Positions 44,076-56,033 of a stretch of 64,000 nucleotides of DNA are shown piece after piece; positions within the stretch are counted from its first letter, which is position 1; every line of letters starts with the position of its first letter. Source of the DNA: Canna indica (taxonomy: Eukaryota > Streptophyta > Magnoliopsida > Zingiberales > Cannaceae). The DNA lies in contig CP136898.1 in the NCBI GenBank assembly GCA_034359265.1, forward strand, positions 37,533,501 through 37,597,500. Reading direction: 5' to 3'. The notes beneath the pieces were generated by a model. The model had not been told where the DNA came from. It was given only the letters and a program-made list of their open reading frames with translations, and ran no database searches. Position numbers and translations under genes: made by a program.

Positions 44076-45460
44076 TGTTGTGTGAAACCTGACACTAGAA
44101 GGGAGGGTTGAATAGTGTCTATCCCCTATTCCCCATATTTTTCTTTTTACTCAATTTTAACTTAACTTAAGTTCAAGTGTTCCTTAATTGTAGACGTGAT
44201 CAAATATTAATGACAATGATAGGCAAACAAGAAAGCAACACAAACAAGAATAATTATAGTGGTTCGACCAACTGCCTACTCTAGTACCTTGGCTCATCAC
44301 CAAGGATTTCTAACCACTACTTTATAGAGATTATGTTTCCCTTTGAATACACTGAGGATACTCTTCTCACCACTCTGAGAACACCTCAATCCTATTCACC
44401 TAGGCAAAACACAATTCTACAAAGTTATCCCTAAGTGTTTCTCTAGCACACCTAGCAGCTATTACAGATGGAAAACAAGTTTCAAATAAACTTCAAATAC
44501 AATGGAAAGAGCTTAAGAATTTAAAGATGAACCAAAGCTCCTTTCCCAAGCCTTCAAGCCTCCAACTTGTAGGAAGATGACTATTTGAGTTGCAGCAGAG
44601 TTTAGGGAAGCAGGGAAGCAGGCGCTCGAAGGATGTTGTCGACGGAAACGAAGGGCGCACAGCAAATCAATTCTTATAAAGGCTTAAATCACTACTTTAA
44701 TGCTCAATGAAATCTCTAAGAAAAATTTAAAGAAGTTAGGTGTGGGGTATTTATAACCACTGATTTGATCGACCGACTGATCGACCGCCAATGTGACCGC
44801 TGGCTATGTGAGTGCTCGGTCGACCGACAGTCGAAAATCTATCGATCCCTCATTCGGTCAACCAGTCGATAGATCAAATCAGTGGAGCAAGAGTCGCGCG
44901 ACTTGTGATCTCCAATCCGGTCGACCGATCGGTCGACTGATGAGAAATCTGCTAATTTTTGGCTTCGGTCGATTGACCGACGCAGGCATTTTGCAATTAA
45001 TTCACCAACTTTGGTCGATCGAGAGGTCGACCGAATGACTAGTGCCTCTTTTTTTTGCATCATTCGGTCGTCCGATCGATCGACCGAATTGGCTGCTGCC
45101 AACGATACTGCCTTGTTCGGTCGACCGAATACAGGCTGAGGCTGATTTCTACTTGAATTTTTTTCATGCCTTTTTTATGGATTTAGTTACCAAGTTCTAA
45201 CTTGGATAACTTTACAATTAGGCTTGTGAAAGATCGTCGTAGGGGTATATTACAAGATATCTATTTGATTTATGCCCGAGCCTTTCTTTGGTGTTTTCTT
45301 ATTCCGTTTCTTTGACGGTCTTTTCTTCCGATTCGTTTGAACGAACTTGGCATGCTTTTGACAACCTCAACTTGAACTCAAAACTTCACATATGGATTAA
45401 ATACTTGTTTGTTATCATCAAAATAAAGATCGAGGCTTAAGAGAAACCCTTAATCCATCA
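44076..45460 (-). repeat. 3' LTR of nested Copia
   Basis: 1385 bp, TGTTGTGTG...CCATCA on +. It holds about 360 bp (CACAAACAAGAATAATTATA... to ...GGGAAGCAGG) that the other LTR lacks, and a CGGTCGACCGA-rich zone at 44770-45130. Confidence 0.87.
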
Positions 45461-45475
45461 ATCTCCCCCTTTTTG
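45461..45475 (-). other. Poly-purine tract of nested Copia
   Basis: ATCTCCCCCTTTTTG on + is the inverse of CAAAAAGGGGGAGAT, directly beside the LTR. Confidence 0.88.
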
Positions 45476-45964
45476 ATGATGACAAACACAACATAGAATT
45501 TTAAGAGACATATGCATATATTTTTTTGTGAGCTTGAGTTAAGGCATACATGAATTAAGGGCATACAAGATATGTAACTTTAGCATATGCATTCAATTAC
45601 TTATTACTCAACCTATCATTCATTCAAATACTTATAACTCAACCTATGCTCCTTCTATCAATGTGCATATCATTTTTAACTCTCCCTCACTATATAACTC
45701 ACCCTAACTATATGCATCGGAAAAACCAAGTGTGACCTTACTTTTTCTCCCCCTTTTGACATCAATTAATGAGTTTCATCATAAAAACCAAGAAAGCCAT
45801 AAAATCAAGTATCATCTATCACTATAGTCCATCCTATTAATGTAAGCCTATAGAAGGCAAACATCAATAAGTCGCAAAGCCCCACTACAGAGCAATACAT
45901 AAGTGTGATGATACTTTATAGAATGCAAGTTTTGAAAGGCATATACATTTTGAAGAAAAGCATT

Positions 45965-46501
45965 TTAATTACTAGGAAAAACACAAATTCCTAATTGCAT
46001 CCTTAAAGTTGTAAAGCTTTCTTCAACCAAGAGTTTTGTAAATATATCGGCAAGTTGTTTATCGGTGGATACAAATTCTACCGATATATTTCCCTTAGTC
46101 ACATTATCCCTAAGAAAATGGTGTCTTAAGTCAATATGCTTAGTTCTTGAGTGTAAAATGGGATTCTTGGTTAAATTTATTGCACTAGTATTATCACAAT
46201 GAATAGGTATGCAAGAATACCTAAGTCCATAGTCTAAAAGGGTTTGTTTCATCCAAAGGACTTGTGCACAACAACTAGCCGCAATGATGTATTCCGCTTC
46301 GGTAGTTGAAAGCGCAATTGAGTTTTGTTTCTTTGAGAACCAAGAAACAAGACTCGCTCCTAAAAATTGACAACACTCACTAGTGCTTTTTCTATCTACT
46401 TTACATCCGGCAAAATCAGTGTCTGAAAAATCGATTAAATCAAATGATGTATGACATGGATACCATAGTCCTAAGTCAATCGTGCCCTTTAAATATCTCA
46501 A
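45965..46501 (-). pseudogene. RNase H domain of nested Copia pol
   Basis: 178 codons open: MRYLKGTIDLGLWYPC, then DTDFAGCKVDRKSTS, SLVSWFSKKQNSIALSTTEA, IHCDNTSAINLTKNPI and HIDLRHHFLRD. These are the standard plant Copia RNase H blocks, including the D..GC..RKST start and the LSTTEAEY helix. The tail LADIFTKLLVEESF closes the polyprotein. It is separated from RT by a stop. Confidence 0.88.
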
Positions 46502-47393
46502 TATTCATTTTACCGCACTTAAATGAGACATTTTAGGGCAAGATTGAAACCTAGCACACACACATATACTAAACATGATATCGGGTCCACTTGCGGTTAA
46601 GTAAAGAAGACTATCAATCATACCTCGATATCATTTTTCCTCAACTTTAATGCCCTCTTCATTTTTGTCAAGCTTGATGGATGTGCTCATAGGTGTAGAA
46701 GCTATCTTGGCTTCATTCATCCCAAACCTTTTGATGAGCTCCTTTGTGTACTTGGCTTGATTGATGAAGATTCATTTGTTGGTTTGCTTGATTTGGAGAC
46801 CAAGCATGAAGGAGAGCTCTCCCATCATGCTCATCTCAAACTCATATTTAGCAAACCACTTACAAAGCATTTCATTAGTAGCACCAAATATTATATCATC
46901 AACATAAATTTGAACTAATAATATATCATTTTCATGATGCTTAATGAAAAGTGAAACATCGGCTTTTCCAACATTAAAACCTTGTTCAATTAAAAATATT
47001 GAAAGTCTTTCATACCAAGCCCTAGGGGCTTGTTTTAAATCATATAAAGCCTTTTTAAGTTTGAAAACATGGTTTGGAAATTCAAAACTTTCAAAACCGG
47101 GGGTTGTTCAACATAGACTTCTTCATTAATGAAACCATTCAAAAATGCACTTTTTACATCCATTTGGAAAAGTTTAAAACCCTTAAAGCTAGCATATGCC
47201 AAAAGCATTCTAATTGCTTCTAATCTAGCTATGGGAGCATACGTTTCATTATAATCTATCTCTTCTTGTTGATTATACCCTTTCCCACTAACCTAGCTTT
47301 ATTTCTAATAACTAATCCTTCTTCATCTAGCTTATTTCTAAATACCCATTTAGTTCCAACTATAGTTTGTTCACTAGGTCAAGGTACTAAGTC
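46502..47393 (-). pseudogene. Reverse transcriptase of nested Copia, with stops
   Basis: Minus frames read VQIYVDDIIFGATNEM (the YVDD catalytic box) near 46880-46925, then WFAKYEFEMSMMGELSFMLG and KELIKRFGMNEAK, followed by a DSLLYLTASGPDIMF segment near 46540-46620. At least two stops (in the QTNK region near 46770 and before the DSLLYL segment) and upstream frame breaks disable it. Confidence 0.8.
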
Positions 47394-48483
47394 TCATACA
47401 TCATTTCTACCAAATTGGTTGAGTTCTTCTTGCATAGCTAGTACCCAAAACTCATCTTCTATTGCTTCCTTAATGTTTTTAGGCTCTACTTGAGATACAA
47501 AAGCTACATATTGACAAACATTCTTGAGTTTACAACGCGTTACCACTCCCGTTGAAGGTTCTCCAATGACTTGGTCCATTGGATGATCCTTTAGCAACCG
47601 ATATCCTTTAGGGAGAGGTGGTAGAGCTTCTTCTTCTTCATCTTCAACTTGAGGTAGATTCGAGGATGGTGGTTCTTCATGTTGGGTTTCCTCATTATCT
47701 TCATCCTCCACCTCTTTGTCATGAAGTGTGAGATCCTCAAGTTCTTCACCTACATTTACATTCTTCACATTTCTAGAAGAATAATTAGTTTCATTAAACA
47801 TAACATGCATAGATTCTTCAACTATCATGGTTCTACGATTGTAAACTCTATATGCCTTAGACTTCATGGAGTAACCAAGGAAAATCCCATCATCGGATTT
47901 AGAATCAAATTTTCCTAAATTCTCCTTAGTATTCAATATGAAATATTTGCATCCAAAAACATAAAAATATCTCACATTTGGGATTTTACCATTCCAAAGC
48001 TCAAAATATGTTTTCTTAATTTTGGGTCCTACTAAAACTCGGTTAAGAATATAGCAAGAGGTATTTATGGCTTCGGCCCAAAAATACTTAGGCAGATTAT
48101 TTTCACATAACATGATCCTAGCCATCTCTTGTAAGGTTTTATTCTTCCTCTCAACCACCCCATTTTGTTGAGGGGAATAAAAGATATGTTCAATATTCAA
48201 ATCATCACAAAACTCAGAATTTTTCATTTTAAAATTCCCCTCCATTATCACTTCTAATTTTTAGAATTGAAACTCCTTTTTCATTTGTAACTTTCTTTGA
48301 AAATCTTTTGAAAAACTCAAAAGTTTTATTTTTCTTAGCTAAAAAGAAAACGCATGTAAATCTAGAAAAATCATCAACTAATACTATGATTAATACTATG
48401 AAATGAAGATTTGACTTGCTCAAGAGTTCAAGATTTACTAACTTGATTAATACTATGAAATGAAGATTTGACTTGCTTACCAA
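47394..48483 (-). pseudogene. Integrase and linker of nested Copia
   Basis: The core reads VLVDDFSRFTCVFFL and IRSDNGGEF (48483-48229), then SPQQNGVVERKNKTLQEMAR and AINTSCYILNRVL (48251 to 47394), the three acidic-site regions of Copia integrase. An acidic linker (DKEVEDEDNEETQHEEPPSS) and the start of RT follow. A frameshift lies near 48240 and an internal 40-50 bp repeat near 48390-48475 (GATTAATACTATGAAATGAAG twice) replaces the first catalytic stretch. Confidence 0.85.
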
Positions 48484-48992
48484 GTTTTACATGCATCACA
48501 AAGTTTGTCTTTTTCAAATTTTATCTTGGGTATGCATTTAACTAATTCTTTCCTAGATATTTCTTGGATAAGGCTCATGTTAGCATGTCCTAGCCTTCTA
48601 TGCCACAACCAAGGGTCATTCTCCATAGCAATTAAGCATCTAACATGAGGATTTGGCAAGACATTTAATTCTAAAGTGTAGACATTTTCTTGCCTATTTC
48701 CAATGAACATGATATTATTTGAAGGTGCACTTCTAATGATACATTTTGATGCTTCAAAAATAATCATGTATCCATTGTCACATAATTGTGATATGCTAAT
48801 CAAGTTATGTTTTAACCCATCAACTAATATAACATTCTTAATGCATGGGTAAGGGAGTATACCTATGTCACCAATGCCAATAATCTTACCTTTGGCATTG
48901 TCTCCAAATGTGACATATCCACCATCTTTGCTTGATAGGGTTGCAAATAAGTTGATGTCACCCGTCATGTATTTTGAGCAACCGCTATCCAA
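48477..48992 (-). pseudogene. Protease and pre-integrase region of nested Copia
   Basis: It begins MDSGCSKYMTGDINLFATL, the Copia protease active site (D-S-G-C), then GLKHNLISISQLCDNGY and WLWHRRLGHANMSLIQEIS, the pre-integrase HHCC region ending CDAC. One frame covers both; a stop separates it from gag (about 49000). Confidence 0.87.
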
Positions 48993-49005
48993 TATTCAAG
49001 TGCTT

Positions 49006-50642
49006 CTATATGCTTGAGGATGCTTCTCCATCTATAAAAGGAGAAGAAACCATCTTAGGTACCCAAATTTTCTTGGGTCCTTGAGTGTTAGTCATTTTGG
49101 GAACCCATGTAAATCTTGCATGTGGGTTCCTCCTCAAAGCACACTCCTTAGCCATATGGCCAAATATGTCACAAGAAAAGTAATTTCCATTAAATTTTCT
49201 TCTAGTATGTGTGTGAGCATGGAAATATGATGATTTCTTTTCATGGAGAACCTTAGGCATGACATTTTGTATGGTTGTCATCCTTTCATTAAGCATGCAA
49301 AGTTCCTTTTTCAATGTTAGCATGCTATCATTCAAATGCTCTACTTGATTACTTAAATATTTGTTTTCATCTTCTAATTTTTTGTTATAATTTTCTAAGT
49401 CCTTCTTAGCTTTCTCTAAGGTGCATGTCTCTTCCTTAAGAGTGTCTACTTCTTTTTTTAAAGCATTGCATGAAAGTAATAAACTATCATTCTCAATCTC
49501 TAAGGATTTATTGTCCTTTTTAAGGTCTCTAAATTTTCTCCTAATGGCATTAAATTCATCATGCATTTGTTCAAATTCACTTTCTAGTTCTTCTTGAGTA
49601 AAAGAAACTTCACCGAAAGTAAACCTTACCTCATCATCATTTGCCATCAAGAAAATATTTGCTTTTTCACTCTTTGCTTCTTCTTCACTCGATGAGGCCT
49701 CGCTTTCATCCCACGTGGCCATCATTGCCTTCTTCTTCTTCTTCTTGTATTTTTCCCTTTTGTGAGGGTTGGAGGTGGAGACCATCTTGAGAAGTGGGCA
49801 ATCCTTCTTTAGATGCCCGGTCTTGTTGCAATGGTAGCATGTGTAGCCTCCTCTTCCCTTCCTCATGCCTCCCCTCATGAAACTCATAAATCTTCTTGCT
49901 AGCATCGCCATTTCTTCAAGATCATCCGTCTCTTCCTCGGATGATGATGACTCTTTTGCCCGATGTGATGCTTTTAAGGCAATGGTCTTGCCTTTGGTGG
50001 CATCTTCCTCTTGGTATTGCTTCATGTGGGTCTCATGTGTCATGAGAGACCCAATGAGCTTGGTGATCTTCAAGCTAGGTACTCAAGTTCTTAGCTTCCA
50101 TGATTGTTGTGACCTTGGGCTCCCAAGATTTTGGAAGGGAACGGAGGAGCTTCCTTACCTTCTCCTCTTCCCTTATTTCTCTGCCAAGGTTAGCTAAGCC
50201 ATTTGTAATATTTTGAAATCTAGCATGCATGACATCAATGGATTCATGTGATAACATCTTAAACATTTCATAGTTGCATGAATAGATTTATTTTGGATTC
50301 CTTTACTTGTGAAGTCCCTTCATGTGTGGTCTCTACGACATTCGATAATTCATATGCGGACTTACAGGTAGAAATCCTATTGAATTCATTAATTGATAGG
50401 CCGCAATATAATGCATTGACGGCCTTTGCATTTGCATTGAAGAGTCTAATCTCTTCTTGGTCCCATTTATCCATATCCTTATCGGGTTGCTTATACTCTA
50501 CTAAAATCATCCTCCATACATCCATGCCTAGAGATTGTAGGAAGCCATTCATGCGGATCTTCCAGTAGGCATAGTTGTTTCCATCGAATAGTGGTGGAGT
50601 ATGAGTAGAGGACCCTTGAGCTAATTGGATTTCACTAGACAT
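49006..50642 (-). pseudogene. Gag of nested Copia in three frames
   Basis: The N-part (50642-50268) reads PPLFDGNNYAYWKIRMNGFL; the middle (50266-50075) HESIDVMHARFQNITNGLAN and VRKLLRSLPKSWEPKV; the C-part (50073-49006) has the knuckle CYHCNKTGHLKKDCPLLK, an acidic Ser-rich stretch, a long coiled coil (about residues 165-265) and a second knuckle-like CDIFGHMAKECALRRNPHA with the first paired Cys altered. Breaks near 50267 and 50074 separate the parts. Confidence 0.87.
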
Positions 50643-50685
50643 CTTAATTTGTAGGGAAGATGGTTAAATCTTGACCTACGACTTT

Positions 50686-50699
50686 GCTCTGATACCAAT
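50686..50699 (-). other. Primer binding site of nested Copia
   Basis: GCTCTGATACCAAT on + is the inverse of ATTGGTATCAGAGC and abuts the LTR that starts at 50700. Confidence 0.88.
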
Positions 50700-51767
50700 T
50701 GTTGTGTGAAACCCGACACTAGAAGGGGGGGGGGTTGAATAGTGTCCCCTATTCCCTATATTTTTCTTTTTACTCAATTTTAACTTAACTTAAGTTCAAG
50801 TGTTCCTTAACTGTAGACGTGATCAAATATTAATGACAATGATAGGCAAACAAGAAAGTAGGTGCTCGAAGGATGTTGTTGACGGAAACGAAGGGCGCAC
50901 AGCAAATCAATTCTTATGAAGGCTTAAATCACTTCTTTAATGCTCAATGAAATCTCTAAGAAAAATTTAAAAAAGTTAGGTGTGGGGTATTTATAACCCC
51001 TCACACAAACGAAATGTTCAACGGGCAAAAAAATAGCCGTTGACGCCGTTCGGTCGCATTGCCGGTCGATCGTCGATCGACCGACTGATCGACCGCCAAT
51101 GCAATCGCTGGCTTATGTGAGTGCTTGGTTGATCGACGGGTCGATCGACGGTCACAAATCTTTCGATCCCTCATTCGGTTGACCGAATCAGTGGAGCCAG
51201 AATCATGCGACTTGTGATCTCCAATCCAGTTGACCGATGAGCATTCTGCCAATTTTTGGCTACAGTTGATCGACCGACCGATCGACCGACACAGCCATTT
51301 TGTGATTGCTTCACCAACTTCGGTCGATCGACAGGTCGACCAAATGGCTACTACCTCTTTTGCGCATCATTCGGTTGACCGAATTGGCTGCTGCCAACGA
51401 TACTGCCTTGTTCGGTCGACCAACCGATCGACCGAATACATGCTGAGGCTTATTTCTACTTGAATTTTTTATATGTCTTTTTATGGATTTAAATACCAAG
51501 TTCTAACTTGGATAACTTTACAATTAGGCTTGTGATAAGATCATCCTAGGGGTATATTACAAGATATCTATTTGATTTATGCCCGAGCCTTTCTTTGACG
51601 TTTTCTTCTTCCATTTCTTTGACGGTCTTTTCTTTCGATTCGTTTGAATGAACTTGGCATGCTTTTGGCAACCTCAACCTGAACTCAAAACTTCACCTAT
51701 GGATTAAATACTTGTTTGTTATCATCAAAATAAAGATCGATGCTTAAGAGAAACCCTTAAGCCAATA
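50700..51767 (-). repeat. 5' LTR of nested Copia
   Basis: 1068 bp. It carries a minus-strand TATAAATA box at 50988-50995 and a CGATCGACCGACTGATCGA-rich zone at 51050-51440. It lacks about 360 bp present in the partner LTR. Confidence 0.88.
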
Positions 51768-51912
51768 GTTGCGACCCTCAAGGACGAAGCTGAACACCCC
51801 TGAGATCCCAAAAAGAGTGTAGCTAAGCAAATGAGTCCCGAGGGGTCATCAACTACAATGTCGGCAAATTCGTGGGAGGTGGAGAGTCAAGCTCAGACAG
51901 GAAAAGGTCCCT

Positions 51913-52600
51913 TTGGCGATCATGTCAGTCGACAATGTTACTCGCCTACATCGACCAATCCCCGAAACCCTACTAATATCGTTCTATAAATCCGACTTTC
52001 AAGGAATTGATCAGAACCTACATGACCATGTCGTAATTTCTATGACTGCAGGAAATTTCATCGTTAAAAAGGTCCTTGTCAACCAAGGGAGCTCGGTCGA
52101 CATCCTTTTCTACTCTACCTTTGAGAAAATGCAATTAACAAAAGTCTAGCTCACACCATGCAAAGGAGATCTGGTAGGCTTCTCAGCATAGAAGTTTGAT
52201 ATTCGCAGAGCCATATTGCTGAGGACGACATTCAACTCTCAGCCAAAAATAAAGACAATCGATATATAGTATCTTGTCATCAACATTCCCAGCCCATATC
52301 ATATGATCTTAGGACGATCGTCCTTAAATACTTTGGGGGCTGCCGTATCTACTCCTCATCTAGCAGTAAAATTTCTTGTCTCGGAGACAGAGGAAGGAGT
52401 GTTGCATGTCGATCAGAAGGAAGCCTGATGGTGCTACAACGAATGTCTCAATCCAAAGGAGGCCGAACCAAGGAATGTGCTTATCGGCCCGCAAGCACTT
52501 CCTAGGGACAAGAACAAAGAGCTGGTCGAAACCTCCGAACCAAACTCGGGATGAGATATGCGAAAGCAACCTTGACTCAATTCTTGAAAAGAAGTCCAAG
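51913..52600 (+). pseudogene. E3 aspartic protease domain, broken
   Basis: MTAGNFIVKKVLVNQGSSVD: the usual active-site Asp (I-D-Q-G-S-S in E1 and E2) is Asn here, and a stop follows at 52147-52149. The second half of the domain (INIPSPYHMILGRSSLN-like) is readable at about 52270-52330 in the same region. Catalysis would be lost even without the stop. A Lys-rich tail as in E1 follows to 52740 without RT. Confidence 0.8.
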
Positions 52601-52974
52601 CACGATCAAATCACCAATAAAGCTCAAAAAAGAGCACTTCTCATGTACGCACAATTTCTTTATTACTCAAATAAAGTTATATATTTCACATTTCTCTTTG
52701 TGAATGATCAGGAAATCATTAAAATATTCTCGCTGCTTTAAGAAATACTCTACTTGAAACTTGCTCGAGTCTCCACATATGAGCATGACCCATGCCCCTA
52801 AGCACAGATTTTCACCTTTGGGCCCGTGGTATTCGGCTCCACAAACCTAACACCTCACGCAGCGACCATGACTTGGTCTTCACCGGTCTGACTCACCGGT
52901 CTCAGTGCCTATCCCGAGCTCTTACGCCCTCAATCACCCCAAGCGTGCTCCTCGCAAGCTCGATTTTCACCGAG

Positions 52975-53535
52975 TCTGGTCTTTGGCTACCATACCACTA
53001 CTTCTAGCCTCAGCGCCCTTACACGACTCCTCGCGCGCGGTTCCACCTTATGCTCCACGGTGAGCTCGGCCCGAACCCCCGAGTGCGGTCTTTGGCTACC
53101 ACAATACTATTTCCGATCTCAGCGCCCTTACACGATTCTTCGCACGTGGTTTCGCCTTACGCTCCTCGGCGAGCTTGGCTCGAACCCCCCGAGTGTGGTC
53201 TTTGGCTACCATGCCACTACTTTCGGCATCAGTGCCCTTACACGACTCCTCGCACACGATTCTGCCTTACCCTTCTCGGAGAGCTCGATTCGAACCCCTA
53301 AGTGCGGTCTTTGGCTACCACGCTACTACTTCTGGCCTCAGCGCCCTTACATGACTCATCGCGTGCGGTTCCACCTTACGCTCCTCGGCGAGCTCAGCAT
53401 GAGCCCCCAAGTGCAATCTTTGGCTACCACGTCACCACTTCCGGCCTTAGATCCCTTATTCAACTCCTCGCGCGTGATTCCGCCATACGCTCCTTGGCAA
53501 GCTCGGCTTGAACTCCCAAGTACGGATTTCTAGCT
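52975..53535 (+). repeat. E3 tandem array 1, about five 109-bp units
   Basis: CTTTGGCTACCA recurs at about 53089, 53200, 53309 and 53418, giving a 109-111 bp period. Units share CAGCGCCCTTACACGACTCC and TACGCTCCTCGGCGAGCTCG. Overlapping long + frames are by-products of the repeat. Confidence 0.9.
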
Positions 53536-53577
53536 ACCACACCATTACTCACGCATAATTATATCGAAGCGGAGCTC

Positions 53578-53845
53578 GGTTCGAACCAGATTTCAGAAGA
53601 TTCAACCTTGAACAAGATTTCAGAAGGTTCAACCTCGAACCGAATTCCTAAAGGTTCAACCTTGAACCAGATTTCTAAAGGTTCAATCTCGAACCATATT
53701 TCAGAAGGTTCAACCTCGAACCAGATTCCTAAAGGTTCAACCTCGAACTAGATATCTAAAGGTTCAACCTCGAATCAGAAGGCTCAACTTCGAACCAGAC
53801 TTCAGATGGTTCAACTTTAAACAAATATCCCAAAGGTTCGGATAG
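53578..53845 (+). repeat. E3 tandem array 2, about nine 27-bp units
   Basis: GGTTCAACCTYGAACC followed by AGATTYCTAAA or AGATTTCAGAA alternates regularly between 53600 and 53780, then decays. Confidence 0.92.
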
Positions 53846-54061
53846 GCGACATTCCCTTTCATGCAGAATCAAGCAAAAGAGAATTATAAACATAAAGCAA
53901 AACAAAATAAGCTTACAAAGGAGCAATAATTATCACTTGGGGGATATCCAACAAAACAAGCCCACGCAAGGGCAATTGTCAACCAAGATGGGAAGGGCCA
54001 AAAGCCAACCCACAAAGAGTTCCCAAAGCCAACAAGTGAAAAGTTTAAAGAAACGGTTGAG

Positions 54062-55265
54062 AAGAAACTGCACCGCCTTGGTGCACTCAGTAGGAACTTC
54101 CTTCTCCGGAGCAGGAAATTCACGCGGAGAAAATGTGCATTGGCCCAGAGACGCAGCCGAAGGGTCTCCTCCAAGTGACCAAGAAAATTCCTCCTCAGCC
54201 TCAAAGTTTATCAGAACGTCATCCTTGACTTCCTTAAGAAGGTCCATCCCTGAAAGGTCAACATTGGGAGCCAAAAGCTTAGCCTGCTCTGCCACCCTCT
54301 CAAAACCTTCCCTATACATGACAAGAGCACTACCTCGAAGGCATTTCACCTCTTCCTCGAGGGACTCCCTAGCCAAGTAGCATCTCACAGCCTCGGCCTT
54401 GGCCTCCTCAGTCTCGGCCTTCAGATGAGACTTTTTCGCCACCGCCACAGAGAGGTCTAAGTGGATCATCTCTAGCTCCGCCCTAGCCTTGCTTTCCATC
54501 TCTACTATTCGGGCGGTGGACTCAGAAACGGCCACACTCAAATGGGCGACCTCTTCAACCTTTGTCGCCAAAGCTCTCTCCATTTCAATCATCTTAAGCC
54601 TGAATGTTTCAAGCCCTTGAGATTGTGCTACGCACTCCCTTCTCGAAGACCCCTTCAACTTGCCCAGCAAAAGCTGGACGGGTTCCCAAGGATCAACCCC
54701 ATCAGGAAAAACCAATTGGTTGCTGGAGCAAAAATGCAACACCGAACCTGGTTGAGGAACCCTTACTGATGTGTCGACCACCACCGCCACCTCTAGAAGA
54801 TGGGACTCATTCCCCCGAGAACGAACGTTCACTTCAGCATAAAGGTTCTACTCTTAATACCTGGCCCTTTTCCGATGCCAAGGAGGCGGAGAGTCCAAAG
54901 AAGCTAATGAGTCGGCTGCCTCCACTCTCACTCCCAAAACCATTGGCTTCCGAGTTTGGAAAGCCCTCATAGGCCTCAACAATTCATCCACCAATGGGTT
55001 CTTCCCCTTGTCTTCTACCAGTCTCTCTTGCATCTCCACCAAGCGAGAACACATGCCTGGAATGTTCAGAAATAGGGTACGCATGCCTGAAAGACAAGAA
55101 AGGGCTAAACAGTTTATGTGAAGAACCGTAAAACCTAAAGCCAACAACGACACTGAGGCTGGAGGCTAAGAAGACTTACCGATGAGAACTAACAAACGCA
55201 AGAAGAAAGGAAGCAGTTGAGGAAGGCACCATTGGAGTCTGCTAAAGACAAAGGCTAAAGAACCC
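54062..55265 (-). pseudogene. E3 antisense gene: two-exon coiled-coil protein
   Basis: The exon ending at 55180 (CATCG|GTAAGT) joins across a 93-bp intron (55087-55179, acceptor CTTTCAG) to GMRTLFLNIPGMC. After GMRTLF come LVDELLRPMRAFQ, two stops near 54850-54860, then 299 open codons (54832-53933): SNQLVFPDGVDPWEPVQLLL, a long coiled coil (about residues 70-190: MIEMERALATKVEEVA, LKAETEEAKAEAVRC) and the block MYREGFERVAEQAKLLAPNV...LLKEV. The protein looks soluble and mostly helical. E1 has a matching intron and protein, and E2 a C-terminal fragment, each opposite to gag. The function is unknown; in Tat elements similar antisense genes are described. Confidence 0.75.
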
Positions 55266-56033
55266 AAGGAAAATTCGTAAAGTGAGAAAGAAAATGTCAT
55301 TGTATAGGCTCAACTTCCCCAACGGACGGCGCACAGCGAAGACGAAATCAAATCTTCACCGGCCAGCTCAGCGATCGATGGCTCCCTAGAAACTCCCCCA
55401 TGGCACGAACGAACGCCTTTTCTCGCCATGATGCCTTCCCCAAAAATGAGGGGACAAGAACTAATTAGCGATTGACACACCAAATGTAAAGATCCTCATT
55501 ATTAAACCGACATGCCAAGTGTGAAAGTCGAGAGGGCATATCGATAACACGATGAAAGTATGCTGATTTGACTTGCTGCAAGGTGACACGAAGAGCCGCC
55601 GCATGCCAACTAAAGATGACGTGGGGATACTCATTCCAACCCGACTTCCACAACTGTTTACGCCGTCTTAGCCGTCTCGACCATCGTCCCCTGGTCGGCT
55701 TCCTTGGCCATTTCCTTCAGCTCCGCCTTCATAGTTGTCCACCTCGGTGTGGTCTCCCTAGTGGCCCGTCTCAATTCGGTCTTCATGGCCACCTGTTCGT
55801 GACTGCCATAATGGCTAATCTTTCTCTACCCGACCTTCGCGGTTGTCCACCTCAACACGACCTCTCTGATCTCTCTGCCCGATTTTAGCAGTCACCTGCT
55901 TACCATCTATGGTCAATGGCTCCAAAACAATATCTAGCTCGGCCTCCCTAGCTATCCATCACACTTGATAGGGCACTCCAAAAACCCCTTAGAGATGCCA
56001 GAAAACCAAAGCCAACTCTACTTAAGAGCTCGG
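55266..56033 (+). other. E3 region between antisense gene and solo LTR
   Basis: No domain seen. It is the presumed 5' flank (promoter side) of the antisense gene, and E1 has matching sequence at 22446-23050 (CCCCAAAAATGAGG, ACTTGCTGCAAGGTGACACGAAGAGCC-like blocks). Confidence 0.5.

Larger units (their letters stand above)
44076..51767 (-). mobile_element. SIRE/Maximus-like Copia element nested in E3
   Basis: 7692 bp flanked by perfect 5-bp target duplications GTTGC (44071-44075 and 51768-51772). LTRs 44076-45460 and 50700-51767 (minus orientation). Inverted poly-purine tract at 45461-45475 and inverted tRNA-Met site at 50686-50699. All Copia domains are present in order: gag, protease, integrase, RT, RNase H. 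Frameshifts and stops, mainly in RT, make it non-functional. The AAAAAGGGGGAGAT tract and long coiled-coil gag suggest the SIRE/Maximus group. Confidence 0.92.

Noticed and set aside
53060..53533. 157-codon + frame in E3
   Set aside because: Its repeating peptide follows the 109-bp tandem unit; E1 and E2 do not keep the frame.
54062..55265. Antisense gene as a captured host gene
   Set aside because: No host family is recognised and homologues occur in all three element copies; an element-specific gene is simpler, though capture in the past cannot be excluded.
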